A DNA stretch of 64,000 nt, from contig CAVFNL010000008.1 in the NCBI GenBank assembly GCA_963623875.1, positions 119,156 to 183,155 of the forward strand. Direction: 5' to 3'. Below the pieces are notes generated by a model. The model searched no databases and was not told where the DNA came from. It worked only from the letters and a program-made list of their open reading frames with translations. Source of the DNA: UBA3206 sp963623875. GTDB lineage: Bacteria; Bacillota_I; Bacilli_A; Acholeplasmatales; Anaeroplasmataceae. The translations under genes and the position numbers were made by a program. Shown here in pieces: positions 8,170-17,208 of the stretch (its first letter is position 1; every line of letters starts with the position of its first letter).

Positions 8170-8883
8170 ATGAATAAAAAAGAACTTAAGATTTTAAGAA
8201 AAAGTAGATTTAATTATAAAAATTCTAAAATGGTAAAAATTTATTACATCTTATTTATGCTATCGTTTATCGTGCTACCCCTAATTTCGTTTGCTTTTCT
8301 TAAAATAAATTTGATAATATCTATTATATTTTTGGTTTTTTGGATAGTTTTAATTAGTGTATTTTGTTTTCTAATAAACATTAGTCTATGTGGATATAAG
8401 CTAAAATATTATTTTTTAGGTAAAAAATTCAAAAATAACATTGTTCCGTATGTGAGTGTTGATACGCAAAAAGATCATTATAGACGTTTTGGTGCTAATG
8501 CGTATGACAAAAGATTTTATATTTTAGAATATGTGTATAATATCGTAGAAGGTAGGGAAGGCAATTATGTTGAAGGGTATGAAAATATAATGGATTTTAT
8601 TCTTACTGGATGTAAAAGTGGTATTGTTGGTTATTTTTCTTTCTATAATGATAAAGTGAAAGAAAAACTAGAAATATTAAAAATATTAATTCCTTCCCAT
8701 ATTATGTCTGAAATAGAATTGGCTTATGGTGCTTATTTAAAAAACGGCAATAATATTTCATATGAAAAATTTAATGATATTATTTTTAGTGAAGCAAATA
8801 TTGTTGTATATGAAGATGTGATTTTAAAATTTGCTGAAAAAGATTATGATGAAAATTTTAGTGATTTAATTATATTTTATTAA
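8170..8883 (+). CDS. Membrane-associated protein, unknown
   Basis: 237 residues. Two adjacent hydrophobic helices near residues 24-46 and 48-72 follow a basic N terminus (KKELKILRKSRFNYKNSKM). The remaining 160 residues are soluble, acidic and aromatic-rich, probably cytoplasmic. SD AAGGAG (8160-8165). No known domain is visible; pairs with the preceding membrane protein. Confidence 0.55.
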   Translation: MNKKELKILRKSRFNYKNSKMVKIYYILFMLSFIVLPLISFAFLKINLIISIIFLVFWIVLISVFCFLINISLCGYKLKYYFLGKKFKNNIVPYVSVDTQKDHYRRFGANAYDKRFYILEYVYNIVEGREGNYVEGYENIMDFILTGCKSGIVGYFSFYNDKVKEKLEILKILIPSHIMSEIELAYGAYLKNGNNISYEKFNDIIFSEANIVVYEDVILKFAEKDYDENFSDLIIFY

Positions 8884-8914
8884 TGTAAGTGGTATACTTG
8901 TTTTGGGTGGTAAA

Positions 8915-9388
8915 ATGGAAAAAACTAATGTTATGAGACTTTTAGATCAAAAAAAGATTAAATATGATGCTCATGAATACGAACATAGTGAAGAATGTGT
9001 TGTGGGAAGCCTAGTCGCAAAACTTCTTAATGAGGATCCTAACAAAGTGTTTAAAACTCTTGTTTGTGTTTCTAAGGCAAAAAAATATTATACATTTATG
9101 ATTCCTGTTGAAAAAGAATTGAATTTAAAAAAATGTGCTAAAGCAGTTAATGAAAAAAACGTTGAAATGTTGCCTTTAAAAGAATTATTACCACTTACAG
9201 GGTATGTAAGGGGTGGATGTTCACCTATAGGAATGAAGAAAAATTTCATGACAGTTATAAATAATACTGCGCTAGATTATGATACTATCATATTTAGTGC
9301 TGGAAAGATTGGATATCAAGTAGAACTCAATGTAAAAGAAATTGAAAAATTTGTAAGGGTATCCTATGAAGATATTGTGGAGGAATAA
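8915..9388 (+). CDS. ybaK: YbaK/EbsC-type Cys-tRNA(Pro) deacylase
   Basis: Trans-editing enzyme that hydrolyses mischarged Cys-tRNA(Pro) made by prolyl-tRNA synthetase. 157 residues from ATG 8915, which follows a GGTGG SD by four bases; the in-frame TTG at 8903 lies upstream of that SD. Family features: the N-terminal VMRLLDQKKIKYDAHEYEH, VFKTLVC, the conserved active-site Lys region FMIPVEKELNLKK, and YVRGGCSPIGMKK then KIGYQVELN. Its stop lies one base before the aminopeptidase ATG, whose SD is inside this gene. Confidence 0.92.
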   Translation: MEKTNVMRLLDQKKIKYDAHEYEHSEECVVGSLVAKLLNEDPNKVFKTLVCVSKAKKYYTFMIPVEKELNLKKCAKAVNEKNVEMLPLKELLPLTGYVRGGCSPIGMKKNFMTVINNTALDYDTIIFSAGKIGYQVELNVKEIEKFVRVSYEDIVEE

Positions 9389-9389
9389 A

Positions 9390-10616
9390 ATGAATAAAAC
9401 TATTTATAAAAGATTTGCTAAAGTTATTGTTGAAAAAGGAATTAATCTACAAAAAGGACAAGATGTCATATTAACTATTTCAACATCGCAAAAAGTGTTT
9501 GCAAAATACATTGTTGAAGAATGCTATAAAAATAATGCAAGAAAAGTAAATGTTGAATGGTTTGATGATGAAATTGACTATGTAAAGTATAAATATGCAG
9601 ACGAAAAAGTCTTGTCTACAGTAGAAGATTATGAAGTGGCAAAAGCTAAGCTTAATTCAGAAATTATACCTTGTAGAATTTATGTCGAAGATAGTGATCC
9701 TGAAGCATTTAATGGATTAGATAACGATAAAATTTCACGTATTTCTATTGCAAGAAGAAAAATTCTTAAGAAATATAGAGATATAACAGATGGTTACGAC
9801 CAATGGTGTATTGTAGCAGTTCCATCTCTTTCTTGGGCTAAAATGATTTTTAAGGATGATACTAATAGTGTTGCGGTAAAAAAACTTTGGGATTTAATTA
9901 TTAAAACAACAAGAATAGATACAAAAAATCCTATTAAGCAATGGGATGATCACATTAAAGAATTAAAGGAAAAAGCAGACTATTTAAATAAACTAAATTT
10001 AGATTATTTAGAATATAGTGCTTCAAACGGAACTGATTTAAAATTGAAACTTCATGAAAATCATTTGTGGGAAAGTGCATCTGAAAATTCTCTTAAAGGT
10101 ATAGAGTTTGTTGCAAATATGCCTACAGAAGAAGTATTTACTATGCCTGATGTAAATGGAGTGGATGGTGTTGTAGTATCATCTAAACCTTTAAGCCATA
10201 ATGGAGTTTTAATTGAAGATTTTAAAATATGGTTTGAGCATGGACGTGTTGTAAAGGCTGAAGCTAAAAAAGGAATTGAAGAACTTCAAAAGATTATTGA
10301 TACTGATGAAGGTTCGCATCATCTGGGTGAAGTTGCACTTGTTCCATACGATAGTCCTATAAATTTATCAGGGGTTTTATTTTATAATACACTTTTTGAT
10401 GAGAATGCTGCGTGCCATTTAGCACTTGGTGAAGCTTTTAAAGATAATATAAAAGGATATGAGAATATGAGCGATGAGGATTTTGATAAAATTGGAATCA
10501 ATAAATCATTAACTCATGTGGATTTTATGGTTGGAACAAAAGATTTAAATATCGTTGGTTATGATCATGAAGGCAATAAGCATCAAATATTTAGGGATGG
10601 AAATTTTGCATTTTAA
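9390..10616 (+). CDS. Aminopeptidase, M29 family (AmpS/PepS type)
   Basis: Metal-dependent cytosolic exopeptidase. I start at ATG 9390 after SD GGAGG (9379-9383); the ATG at 9366 lies inside the previous gene. 408 residues, the normal M29 length. Motifs: MPTEEVFTMPD near residue 243 (metal Glu), GEVALVPYDSPI near 312 (second Glu), the block FYNTLFDENAACHLALG near 332-348 with the Tyr and His ligands, and THVDFMVG near the C terminus with the final His and Asp. Family is clear; the exact substrate range is not. Followed by a terminator. Confidence 0.95.
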   Translation: MNKTIYKRFAKVIVEKGINLQKGQDVILTISTSQKVFAKYIVEECYKNNARKVNVEWFDDEIDYVKYKYADEKVLSTVEDYEVAKAKLNSEIIPCRIYVEDSDPEAFNGLDNDKISRISIARRKILKKYRDITDGYDQWCIVAVPSLSWAKMIFKDDTNSVAVKKLWDLIIKTTRIDTKNPIKQWDDHIKELKEKADYLNKLNLDYLEYSASNGTDLKLKLHENHLWESASENSLKGIEFVANMPTEEVFTMPDVNGVDGVVVSSKPLSHNGVLIEDFKIWFEHGRVVKAEAKKGIEELQKIIDTDEGSHHLGEVALVPYDSPINLSGVLFYNTLFDENAACHLALGEAFKDNIKGYENMSDEDFDKIGINKSLTHVDFMVGTKDLNIVGYDHEGNKHQIFRDGNFAF

Positions 10617-10623
10617 TAATATT

Positions 10624-10651
10624 AAGCAGGTAAAAGCCTGCTTATTTTTTT
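10624..10651 (+). terminator. Terminator after the M29 aminopeptidase
   Basis: AAGCAGG (10624-10630), loop of six, CCTGCTT (10637-10643), then A and six or more T. Confidence 0.9.
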
Positions 10652-10687
10652 GCAAAAAAATAAAATAAAAAACTTTTGGCAATCTAC

Positions 10688-10716
10688 TTGACAATGTGCC
10701 AAAAGAAGACTATATT
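10688..10716 (+). promoter_or_regulatory. groESL promoter
   Basis: TTGACA (10688-10693), 17-base spacer, TATATT (10711-10716). Near-consensus vegetative promoter with predicted start around 10723, just at the CIRCE element. Confidence 0.85.
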
Positions 10717-10724
10717 ATAGGTAG

Positions 10725-10751
10725 TTAGCAGATAACGTGTGAGAGTGCTAA
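10725..10751 (+). promoter_or_regulatory. CIRCE operator (HrcA site), left arm imperfect
   Basis: TTAGCAGAT, nine-base spacer, GAGTGCTAA. The consensus is TTAGCACTC-N9-GAGTGCTAA: the right arm is perfect, while the last three bases of the left arm differ. Position at the transcription start of groES-groEL is typical for HrcA repression. hrcA itself is not in the window. Confidence 0.85.
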
Positions 10752-10775
10752 CTTAAATATTAGGAGGAAAACTTT

Positions 10776-11057
10776 ATGATAAAACCATTGAATAATAATG
10801 TTGTATTAAAAAAGGAAAAAATTGAAAAGAAAACAGAATCAGGAATAATTTTATCCCAAAAACAAGAAGAGGAAGAATATGCACATGTAATAGCTGTTGG
10901 TAAAGGTAAAACAGATAGCACTGGTAAAATTATCCCTATTGAAGTGAGGGTAGGAGACAAAGTATTGTATAAAACTTATTCTCCAACAAAGATTAAATAT
11001 GATAATGAAGAATATATGATTATATCAGCAGATGATATTTTAGCAATTATTGAATAA
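10776..11057 (+). CDS. groES: Co-chaperonin GroES
   Basis: Heptameric lid of the GroEL chamber. 93 residues, normal size. Starts MIKPLNNNVVLKKEKIEKKT; the mobile loop is the segment ESGIILSQKQEEEE, and the roof and barrel parts include VIAVGKGKTDSTG and VGDKVLYKTYSPTKI. SD AGGAGG precedes the ATG. Under the CIRCE-controlled promoter and followed 17 bases later by groEL. Confidence 0.97.
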   Translation: MIKPLNNNVVLKKEKIEKKTESGIILSQKQEEEEYAHVIAVGKGKTDSTGKIIPIEVRVGDKVLYKTYSPTKIKYDNEEYMIISADDILAIIE

Positions 11058-11074
11058 AAAGTGAGGTAATTAAT

Positions 11075-12685
11075 ATGTCAAAAGAAATTAAATTTGGAAA
11101 AAATGCTCAAGATAAAATGCTAGAAGGAATTGATGATCTAGCAAATACTGTAAAAGTAACATTAGGACCTAAAGGAAGAAATGTAGTTTTAGATAAAGGG
11201 TATGGATCACCACTTATTACAAATGATGGAGTTTCAATCGCAAAAGAAATTTCATTTGATGATCCATTTAAAAATATGGGAGCTAAATTAATTTATGAAG
11301 TTGCCAATAACACAAATGATGTAGCTGGTGATGGAACAACTACAGCTACAGTACTTGCACAAGATATGATTCATAATGGATTAAATGAAGTATCAAAAGG
11401 CGCAAACCCTGTACTAATGAGAGAAGGAATTGATATTGCAAGTAAGAAGGTTTCAGAAGAACTTTTAAAGATGAGTCAAGAAATAGATACTGTATCTGAT
11501 ATATCTTCGGTTGCGACAATCTCTTCAGGATCTAAAGAAATTGGTGATATTATAGCTAACGCTATGGAAACTGTTGGTAAAAATGGTGTTATTAATGTAG
11601 ATGAATCTAAAGGATTTGAAACATCACTTGAAGTAACACAAGGATTAAAATATAACAAAGGTTATATTTCACCATACATGCTATCAGATGGAAATCAAAA
11701 ATCTATTACTATGGAAAATCCATTAATTTTAGTTACAAACAATAAGATTAATTCAATTCAAGAAATATTGCCTTTATTAGAAGATGTAGTTAAATCACAT
11801 AAGCCATTGTTTATTATTGCAGATGATATTGATCAAGAAACAATATCAACAATTGTAATCAATAAGTTACGTGGAACATTTAATGTAGTTGCAACAAAGG
11901 CCCCAGGATTTGGTGATTCACAAACTGAAGAATTAAAAGATATCGCATTAATATGTGGTGCTAAATTCTATGATAAGAATCTTCCAGATGGAAAGTTATC
12001 AGAAATTAGTATTGATAATTTAGGAACTGCAGGTAAAGTTATTATTGAAAAGGAATCAACTACAATAATTGATGGTGCTGGATCTAAAGATGATGTTTCG
12101 AACTACATCGATAACCTAAGAACTGAAAGTAACAATGAAACAGTTAAGTATAAAAAAGATCAAATAAATGAGCGTATCGCTAAACTTACAAATGGTGTTG
12201 CTTTAATTAAAGTAGGAGCTACAACAGAATCTGAACTTAAAGAAAAGAAATTAAGATTAGAAGATGCATTAAATGCTACAAAGGCCGCAATCGCAGAAGG
12301 TATTGTTCCAGGTGGTGGAGAAGCTTTAATGCAAGTTTATAAGAAAGTTAAAAATGAACTTACATCTGATGTAGTAGATGTTAAACGTGGAATTAATGTT
12401 GTATTAAAATCACTTCAATCACCATTATTCCAAATTGCTGAAAATTCAGGATATTCTGGACATGATATAGTTGAAATGCAATTACAAAAAGAAGATGGAA
12501 TTGGATTTGATGCTAAAAATGGTACTTGGGTTGATTTAAAGAAATGTGGTATCGTAGATCCTACCAAGGTAACAAGAAGTGCAATTCTTAATGCCGCATC
12601 AATTGCAGGACTATTCTTAACTACAGAAGCTGCTGTAGGTGATGTTAAGGATAAATGTTGCCACAAAGAAGAAAAAGAATATTAG
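11075..12685 (+). CDS. groEL: Chaperonin GroEL
   Basis: ATP-driven protein-folding chamber. 536 residues. Motifs: VTLGPKGRNVVLDK, the ATPase loop GDGTTTATVLAQ near residue 86, and the catalytic-Asp region EDALNATKAAIAEGIVPGGG near 395-415. The C terminus is GDVKDKCCHKEEKEY instead of the Gly-Gly-Met repeats typical of many bacterial GroEL tails, so the flexible tail inside the cavity is Cys/His- and charge-rich here. A terminator follows directly. Confidence 0.98.
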   Translation: MSKEIKFGKNAQDKMLEGIDDLANTVKVTLGPKGRNVVLDKGYGSPLITNDGVSIAKEISFDDPFKNMGAKLIYEVANNTNDVAGDGTTTATVLAQDMIHNGLNEVSKGANPVLMREGIDIASKKVSEELLKMSQEIDTVSDISSVATISSGSKEIGDIIANAMETVGKNGVINVDESKGFETSLEVTQGLKYNKGYISPYMLSDGNQKSITMENPLILVTNNKINSIQEILPLLEDVVKSHKPLFIIADDIDQETISTIVINKLRGTFNVVATKAPGFGDSQTEELKDIALICGAKFYDKNLPDGKLSEISIDNLGTAGKVIIEKESTTIIDGAGSKDDVSNYIDNLRTESNNETVKYKKDQINERIAKLTNGVALIKVGATTESELKEKKLRLEDALNATKAAIAEGIVPGGGEALMQVYKKVKNELTSDVVDVKRGINVVLKSLQSPLFQIAENSGYSGHDIVEMQLQKEDGIGFDAKNGTWVDLKKCGIVDPTKVTRSAILNAASIAGLFLTTEAAVGDVKDKCCHKEEKEY

Positions 12686-12693
12686 AATACTTT

Positions 12694-12715
12694 AAGGAGC
12701 TTAGGCTCCTTTTTT
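12694..12715 (+). terminator. Terminator after groEL
   Basis: AAGGAGC, loop TTAG, GCTCCTT, then TTTT. Confidence 0.9.
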
Positions 12716-12801
12716 AATTGTTGATTTATAATTAACAAAAACTTGTATTATTTAATCAACTTATGCTATTATTAAATTAATGAATGGGAGGGTTTTCATA
12801 A

Positions 12802-15800
12802 ATGGGGAAAAGGATATTGTTTTTAATTACACTCTTAATGCTACCTTTGATTTTTTTAGTTAAGGTATCTGCAGTAGAGGAATTTAGTTTAAGTGAAACG
12901 AATACGTATAATTATGTAGATGATTATGAAAAAAACAATTCACACTATAATTTATCAATGAAAAACAAAAATAGGGTAGGTGATGAGACATTATTGACTG
13001 TTTTAACTCCAGGCCTTGGGGGTAGTGCATCACATTTTGCTGATTTCAAAAATAAAAATAAAGAATATCAAAATGTGTCAAATAAGAATAATATTGTAAA
13101 TTATTTGTGTCAAAAATTGGACAATGAAGTTGATATTTTAGTGGCTAACAATGATTTGAAATATAAAATTGAAGATGTAACTCAATATTTTATTGATGAT
13201 TATAGTGATGATAAAATAAAACATACAATAGTACTATATGAAACAGAAGATGCTTATGAATCTAACGATTTAAGTTATAAAGAATTTGATGAAGTAATTA
13301 GTAGGGTTGTATATGATATAAAAAAGTCAAATAATGACATGCTTCCTAAAATTAATTTAATAGGACATTCAAGAGGTGGATTAATAAACTTGTTATATGC
13401 CCTAGATCATCCGGATATGGTAAACCAAATATTTTCTATTGGGACTCCATATAATGGATCTAGTACTGCAAAAATTGATGTAGAATTAAATGATTGTAAT
13501 ATAGGATCTTCTATAAATTCTAAAGATGGTGAAAAAGATATAGTTAATGAAGAATTATATACATCTTATAAAAATAGATGGAATAATAACATAGAACTAT
13601 ATCAAAATATAGATGTGTATGCACTAGCAGGGGAGACAACATATGGTTTATTATTTGATATTTTAACCTCTAGCAACACAATAGATTATGTAAGTGGTAC
13701 TATAAACATAAATAAAGTATTATCTAGAGTACTAATGGAAACTATCGCACTAAAATTAGATGAGATGAATAATCTTAGTGTAATAAATCATTTTACTATA
13801 GATGATGGATGGGATGCGTTTAGCAAAAGTATAGTACTACTTTTAAAAGATTCTAAATCAAATACCATTCAGATGGTGAGTGCTTTTCTTAAAACATTTA
13901 TAACTGAAACAAAATATAAGAATTTAAAAAAGAGACTAGTATGGATGAATGATGGACTTGTAGATACAGCTTCACAATTAGGTCGTGGGTATAATTTCTT
14001 TAATGAGTATTGTAAAATATTTACTCCATATAACACAAATTTATATAATAAAGCTATAGATAGTGAACCATCAGTAGTTCACAATTTAGAAACAAAAGAT
14101 AAAAGTTTTATAAATTATATATGTAAAAAAATTAATATGGATTCGTTAAAAGAAAATACATCAAGTAAAGAAGATACTATGTATTTATTATATGATATAG
14201 ATTCTACAACTGTTGGAATTTCAGGCTATTTAGGTGAAGAAGATGATATTGAAATTCCTGCTAGAATTGGTGATAAAATGGTAGTTGAAATAGGATATGG
14301 AGCATTCATGTCAAACGAGACTATAAAAACTATTTCAATACCAAATACTGTAAAAAAAATTGATGAATATGGTTTTTGCGATTGCCTAAATTTAGAAAAT
14401 GTAGATATTAAATCAAGTGATATTGATATAGCATATAGCACGATGTTTAGTGGTTGTGAAGAATTAAAAAATATAAATATTAATTCAATAAACTATAAAT
14501 CACAAGATGGAGTGTTATATAATAAAGATAGTACCACACTGTATTTGTATCCTGAAGGAAGAGATGATATAAGTTTTAAAATACCACAGGGTGTAAGTTT
14601 AATATCATCAGGTGCTTTTCAAAATAGTAATCTAGAAGAGATTGATTTAAATAATGTAAAATATATAGAGGATAAATCTTTTAGGGATAGTGTTAAATTA
14701 AACAGTGTACTTGCGCCAAATGTTCTAATAACAGGTTCAGATGCTTTTTTAGGTACTGAGTGGTATAATAATATTAGAAATGATGATAATGAAATTATAA
14801 TATTAGGGAAATCATTAATATATTATCCTGCAATTGATGATGTAGTGGTAGATTATGATGATTTAAAGAATATTAATCATATATCAAAAAATGCTTTTTG
14901 TGATATAAAAAAGTTAACAATTTATATTCCATCAAACGTATGTTATATAAGTGATAATGCGTTTTGTAATATAGAAGATTTAAATATATATGTAAGTTTT
15001 AATTATAATAATATTTCAAATATTTATTCAAATATAGATAATTTAAAGTTTAATTGTGATAGAAATTTAAAAGAATATTATAATACCTTGTTAAATATAG
15101 ATATTTGTGTGTTCGATGGAATAGATGTTTCTAAGGCATACGTGATAAAGCAATTAAAAGAATACACAGAAGATGATAGCTTATATGTAGGTGATGTATT
15201 ATATAAAGTATATGAAGGAGATTATATAAGTATTGATACATTAAACTGTAAGAATAGAGATAGTGGATATTATACATATTATTTGGTTGGCCTATATTAC
15301 GATTCAGGTTGCAAAAATAAATATTTAAGTAATGAAATAGGTTATTTTAATGCACAAGTATTATGGGCTAAATGGGATTATTATAGATACTATATAGAAT
15401 ATGATTTTTCAGGTGGAGTATCATACAATAATAACAAAACTGAAATAGAAAGTTATAACTATTATACCGATATAGGACTTTTGTTTGGTAAAAAAGATTA
15501 TTGTTTTGACATATTATACTGGAAGACAAATGATGGAAAAAGATTTGATGTTGGTATGGAATGCTATATGTCATATTTTATAAATTCAGGACTAGATAAA
15601 GATAAAAGATATATTAAACTTACTGCAGTGTGGGAAGTTATAAATTATAATATAACATATCATTATAATGGATTTAATGGTAGTTATGATACCTTTGTTG
15701 AAAAATATAATTTTTATGAAGAAAAAGTATTGCAAAACAAATCTAATGGCACATACACATGTATTGGTTGGTATGTTATGCCAACAGATGAAGATAGTGA

Positions 15801-16284
15801 AGTAATATATTTGAATAGCTTTAAAGAGTTTTTTCACGAAAATATAGATTTATATTGTAAATGGTTCAAAAAAGGAACATATGAGACATATGAAGAATAT
15901 AAAGTAACTGATAGTGGGAAATATAAGCAAAAATATGATACAATAAACCTATTTGAAGTAATAAAGATAAGTAAAGATGAATTAATAGAATTAGGTTATA
16001 AAACATTAAAGATAGAAATACGTATAAGATTAAAAGAAATAGATGAGGGAACACAGCATATCTATTTGTTTAAGCAAGCCTATAAAGATGATAAATATTT
16101 AATACAAGAATATAAAATAGATGATGCGAGCAAAAATTATGAAACAAGAAGAATTAATTTTATAGTCAATTTAACTGACTTAGATTCGGATATGTTATTT
16201 ATACGTTTTGGAGCCTCTGGAAAATACAATGATGATTGGAAGAGTGATTGTAGAGAATATATTATGAATGTTGGTGATGTGTAA
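12802..16284 (+). CDS. Large secreted modular protein: lipase-like hydrolase, BspA-type leucine-rich repeats, InlB-type repeats
   Basis: 1160 residues with an N-terminal signal peptide (about 1-24, ending VSA-VEE). Residues about 55-440 are an alpha/beta-hydrolase of lipase type: GHSRGG with Ser190 as likely nucleophile, followed by SIGTPYNGSS, then WMNDGLVDTASQ carrying a likely catalytic Asp and VVHNLE a likely His. Residues about 460-740 carry BspA/LRR-5-type repeats (IGYGAFMSNETIKTISIPNT and similar). Residues about 820-1010 contain InlB/Flg_new-type Trp units (LWAKWDY, YCKWFKK). No LPXTG or lipobox, so surface attachment is unclear. ATG 12802 follows GGGAGG by about ten bases. The downstream lipoprotein overlaps by one base. 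Substrate (host lipid or ester) is inference. Confidence 0.8.
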   Translation: MGKRILFLITLLMLPLIFLVKVSAVEEFSLSETNTYNYVDDYEKNNSHYNLSMKNKNRVGDETLLTVLTPGLGGSASHFADFKNKNKEYQNVSNKNNIVNYLCQKLDNEVDILVANNDLKYKIEDVTQYFIDDYSDDKIKHTIVLYETEDAYESNDLSYKEFDEVISRVVYDIKKSNNDMLPKINLIGHSRGGLINLLYALDHPDMVNQIFSIGTPYNGSSTAKIDVELNDCNIGSSINSKDGEKDIVNEELYTSYKNRWNNNIELYQNIDVYALAGETTYGLLFDILTSSNTIDYVSGTININKVLSRVLMETIALKLDEMNNLSVINHFTIDDGWDAFSKSIVLLLKDSKSNTIQMVSAFLKTFITETKYKNLKKRLVWMNDGLVDTASQLGRGYNFFNEYCKIFTPYNTNLYNKAIDSEPSVVHNLETKDKSFINYICKKINMDSLKENTSSKEDTMYLLYDIDSTTVGISGYLGEEDDIEIPARIGDKMVVEIGYGAFMSNETIKTISIPNTVKKIDEYGFCDCLNLENVDIKSSDIDIAYSTMFSGCEELKNININSINYKSQDGVLYNKDSTTLYLYPEGRDDISFKIPQGVSLISSGAFQNSNLEEIDLNNVKYIEDKSFRDSVKLNSVLAPNVLITGSDAFLGTEWYNNIRNDDNEIIILGKSLIYYPAIDDVVVDYDDLKNINHISKNAFCDIKKLTIYIPSNVCYISDNAFCNIEDLNIYVSFNYNNISNIYSNIDNLKFNCDRNLKEYYNTLLNIDICVFDGIDVSKAYVIKQLKEYTEDDSLYVGDVLYKVYEGDYISIDTLNCKNRDSGYYTYYLVGLYYDSGCKNKYLSNEIGYFNAQVLWAKWDYYRYYIEYDFSGGVSYNNNKTEIESYNYYTDIGLLFGKKDYCFDILYWKTNDGKRFDVGMECYMSYFINSGLDKDKRYIKLTAVWEVINYNITYHYNGFNGSYDTFVEKYNFYEEKVLQNKSNGTYTCIGWYVMPTDEDSEVIYLNSFKEFFHENIDLYCKWFKKGTYETYEEYKVTDSGKYKQKYDTINLFEVIKISKDELIELGYKTLKIEIRIRLKEIDEGTQHIYLFKQAYKDDKYLIQEYKIDDASKNYETRRINFIVNLTDLDSDMLFIRFGASGKYNDDWKSDCREYIMNVGDV

Positions 16285-17003
16285 TGAAAAAAAGATTAAT
16301 TTTTATAATATTATTAATATTTATACCTCTTTCTTTATCATCATGCAGTATTAAAATAAAAACTATAACTAGTGGTGATTATCAATATCAAATATATAAA
16401 AAGAATAAAAAGAAAGTTGCAGAAATTGTTGGTTTATCAGATATAGGTATGGAGAAAAAAGTGATTGTAATTCCAAAATATATAGATGGCTATAGAGTGA
16501 ATAAGATAAGAAAAAGCAGATGGGGGCATGATACTTTTTGCTCAAATGATACAAAAAAAATTTATATTACAATCAAACTTGATGAATTTAATAAAAGTAG
16601 TTTTAATCGGCATAAAGTTTTTTATTTAGGTGATGGTCTATTAAACACCGAGTTGTATGGATCTTGGGATTATGATGTGTTTTTGCCATATAATGTAGAT
16701 ATTTCAAAAGAAAATATAAAAAACGGAGGCGTTTGGCATGCTAATGTAACATATATGGTAGATGATGAAATATATTGGATTGATGAATGTGAAAATGGTC
16801 CTATTGAATATATACCTGAAGAGCCTAAAAAAGATGGCTTTAAATTTGAAGGTTGGTATAAGGATAAAGACTTTTTAACTAAGTGGGATTTTAAAACAGA
16901 TACAGTTCCGCCAATTAAAGAAATCGATCATGGAGATAATTGGAAAAATACATGGACTGAATATGTATATGAAGAAGTCATGCTTTATGCAAAATTTAAT
17001 TGA
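16284..17003 (+). CDS. Lipoprotein with a C-terminal InlB-type repeat
   Basis: 239 residues. Signal peptide with lipobox LSSC, lipidated Cys21. The N-terminal third contains VIPKYIDGYRVNKI, resembling one BspA-type repeat unit; the C terminus carries GFKFEGWYKDKDFLTKWDF and VMLYAKFN, a typical InlB/Flg_new repeat. Its ATG shares one base with the stop of the lipase/LRR protein (TAATG), so the two are translationally coupled and probably act together on the cell surface. Confidence 0.75.
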   Translation: MKKRLIFIILLIFIPLSLSSCSIKIKTITSGDYQYQIYKKNKKKVAEIVGLSDIGMEKKVIVIPKYIDGYRVNKIRKSRWGHDTFCSNDTKKIYITIKLDEFNKSSFNRHKVFYLGDGLLNTELYGSWDYDVFLPYNVDISKENIKNGGVWHANVTYMVDDEIYWIDECENGPIEYIPEEPKKDGFKFEGWYKDKDFLTKWDFKTDTVPPIKEIDHGDNWKNTWTEYVYEEVMLYAKFN

Positions 17004-17076
17004 ATTCAGGTTTAAAAAATTTAAATGAATATTGATTTATTTAATTTAAAGGAGTATTATATAAATTAATTTAAGA

Positions 17077-17119
17077 AGACAGTTCATTTGTACCATCCTG
17101 TCTATAAATAAAACCAGGG
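17077..17119 (+). promoter_or_regulatory. PreQ1-I riboswitch aptamer upstream of queD
   Basis: P1 stem AGACAG (17077-17082) with CTGTCT (17098-17103), a loop that starts TTC as in known preQ1-I aptamers, and an A-rich tail ATAAATAAAAC leading to a CCAGGG block. This is the minimal H-type pseudoknot layout of class I preQ1 switches. Directly upstream of the complete preQ1 operon, which supports the ligand. The exact P2 pairs are not certain by eye. Confidence 0.8.
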
Positions 17120-17137
17120 CTTTAAAATATGCTTTAG

Positions 17138-17167
17138 ATGGGACTTTTTTGTCCCATTTTATTTTTT
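17138..17167 (+). terminator. Attenuator hairpin of the queD leader
   Basis: ATGGGAC (17138-17144), T-rich loop, GTCCCAT (17151-17157), then a T-rich tract. It sits between aptamer and queD, so preQ1 probably controls premature termination. AGGGC in the aptamer tail (17116-17120) complements GCCCT at 17172-17176, a possible alternative pairing. Confidence 0.8.
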
Positions 17168-17208
17168 TAATGCCCTAAATATGGGTATTTTTTATTGGAG
17201 GCAAAATT

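Noticed and set aside
15368..16054. Several open frames of 60-80 codons on the minus strand under the lipase/LRR gene
   Set aside because: Compositional shadows: no SD, low-complexity Tyr/Ile/Phe-rich products, fully inside a well-supported gene.
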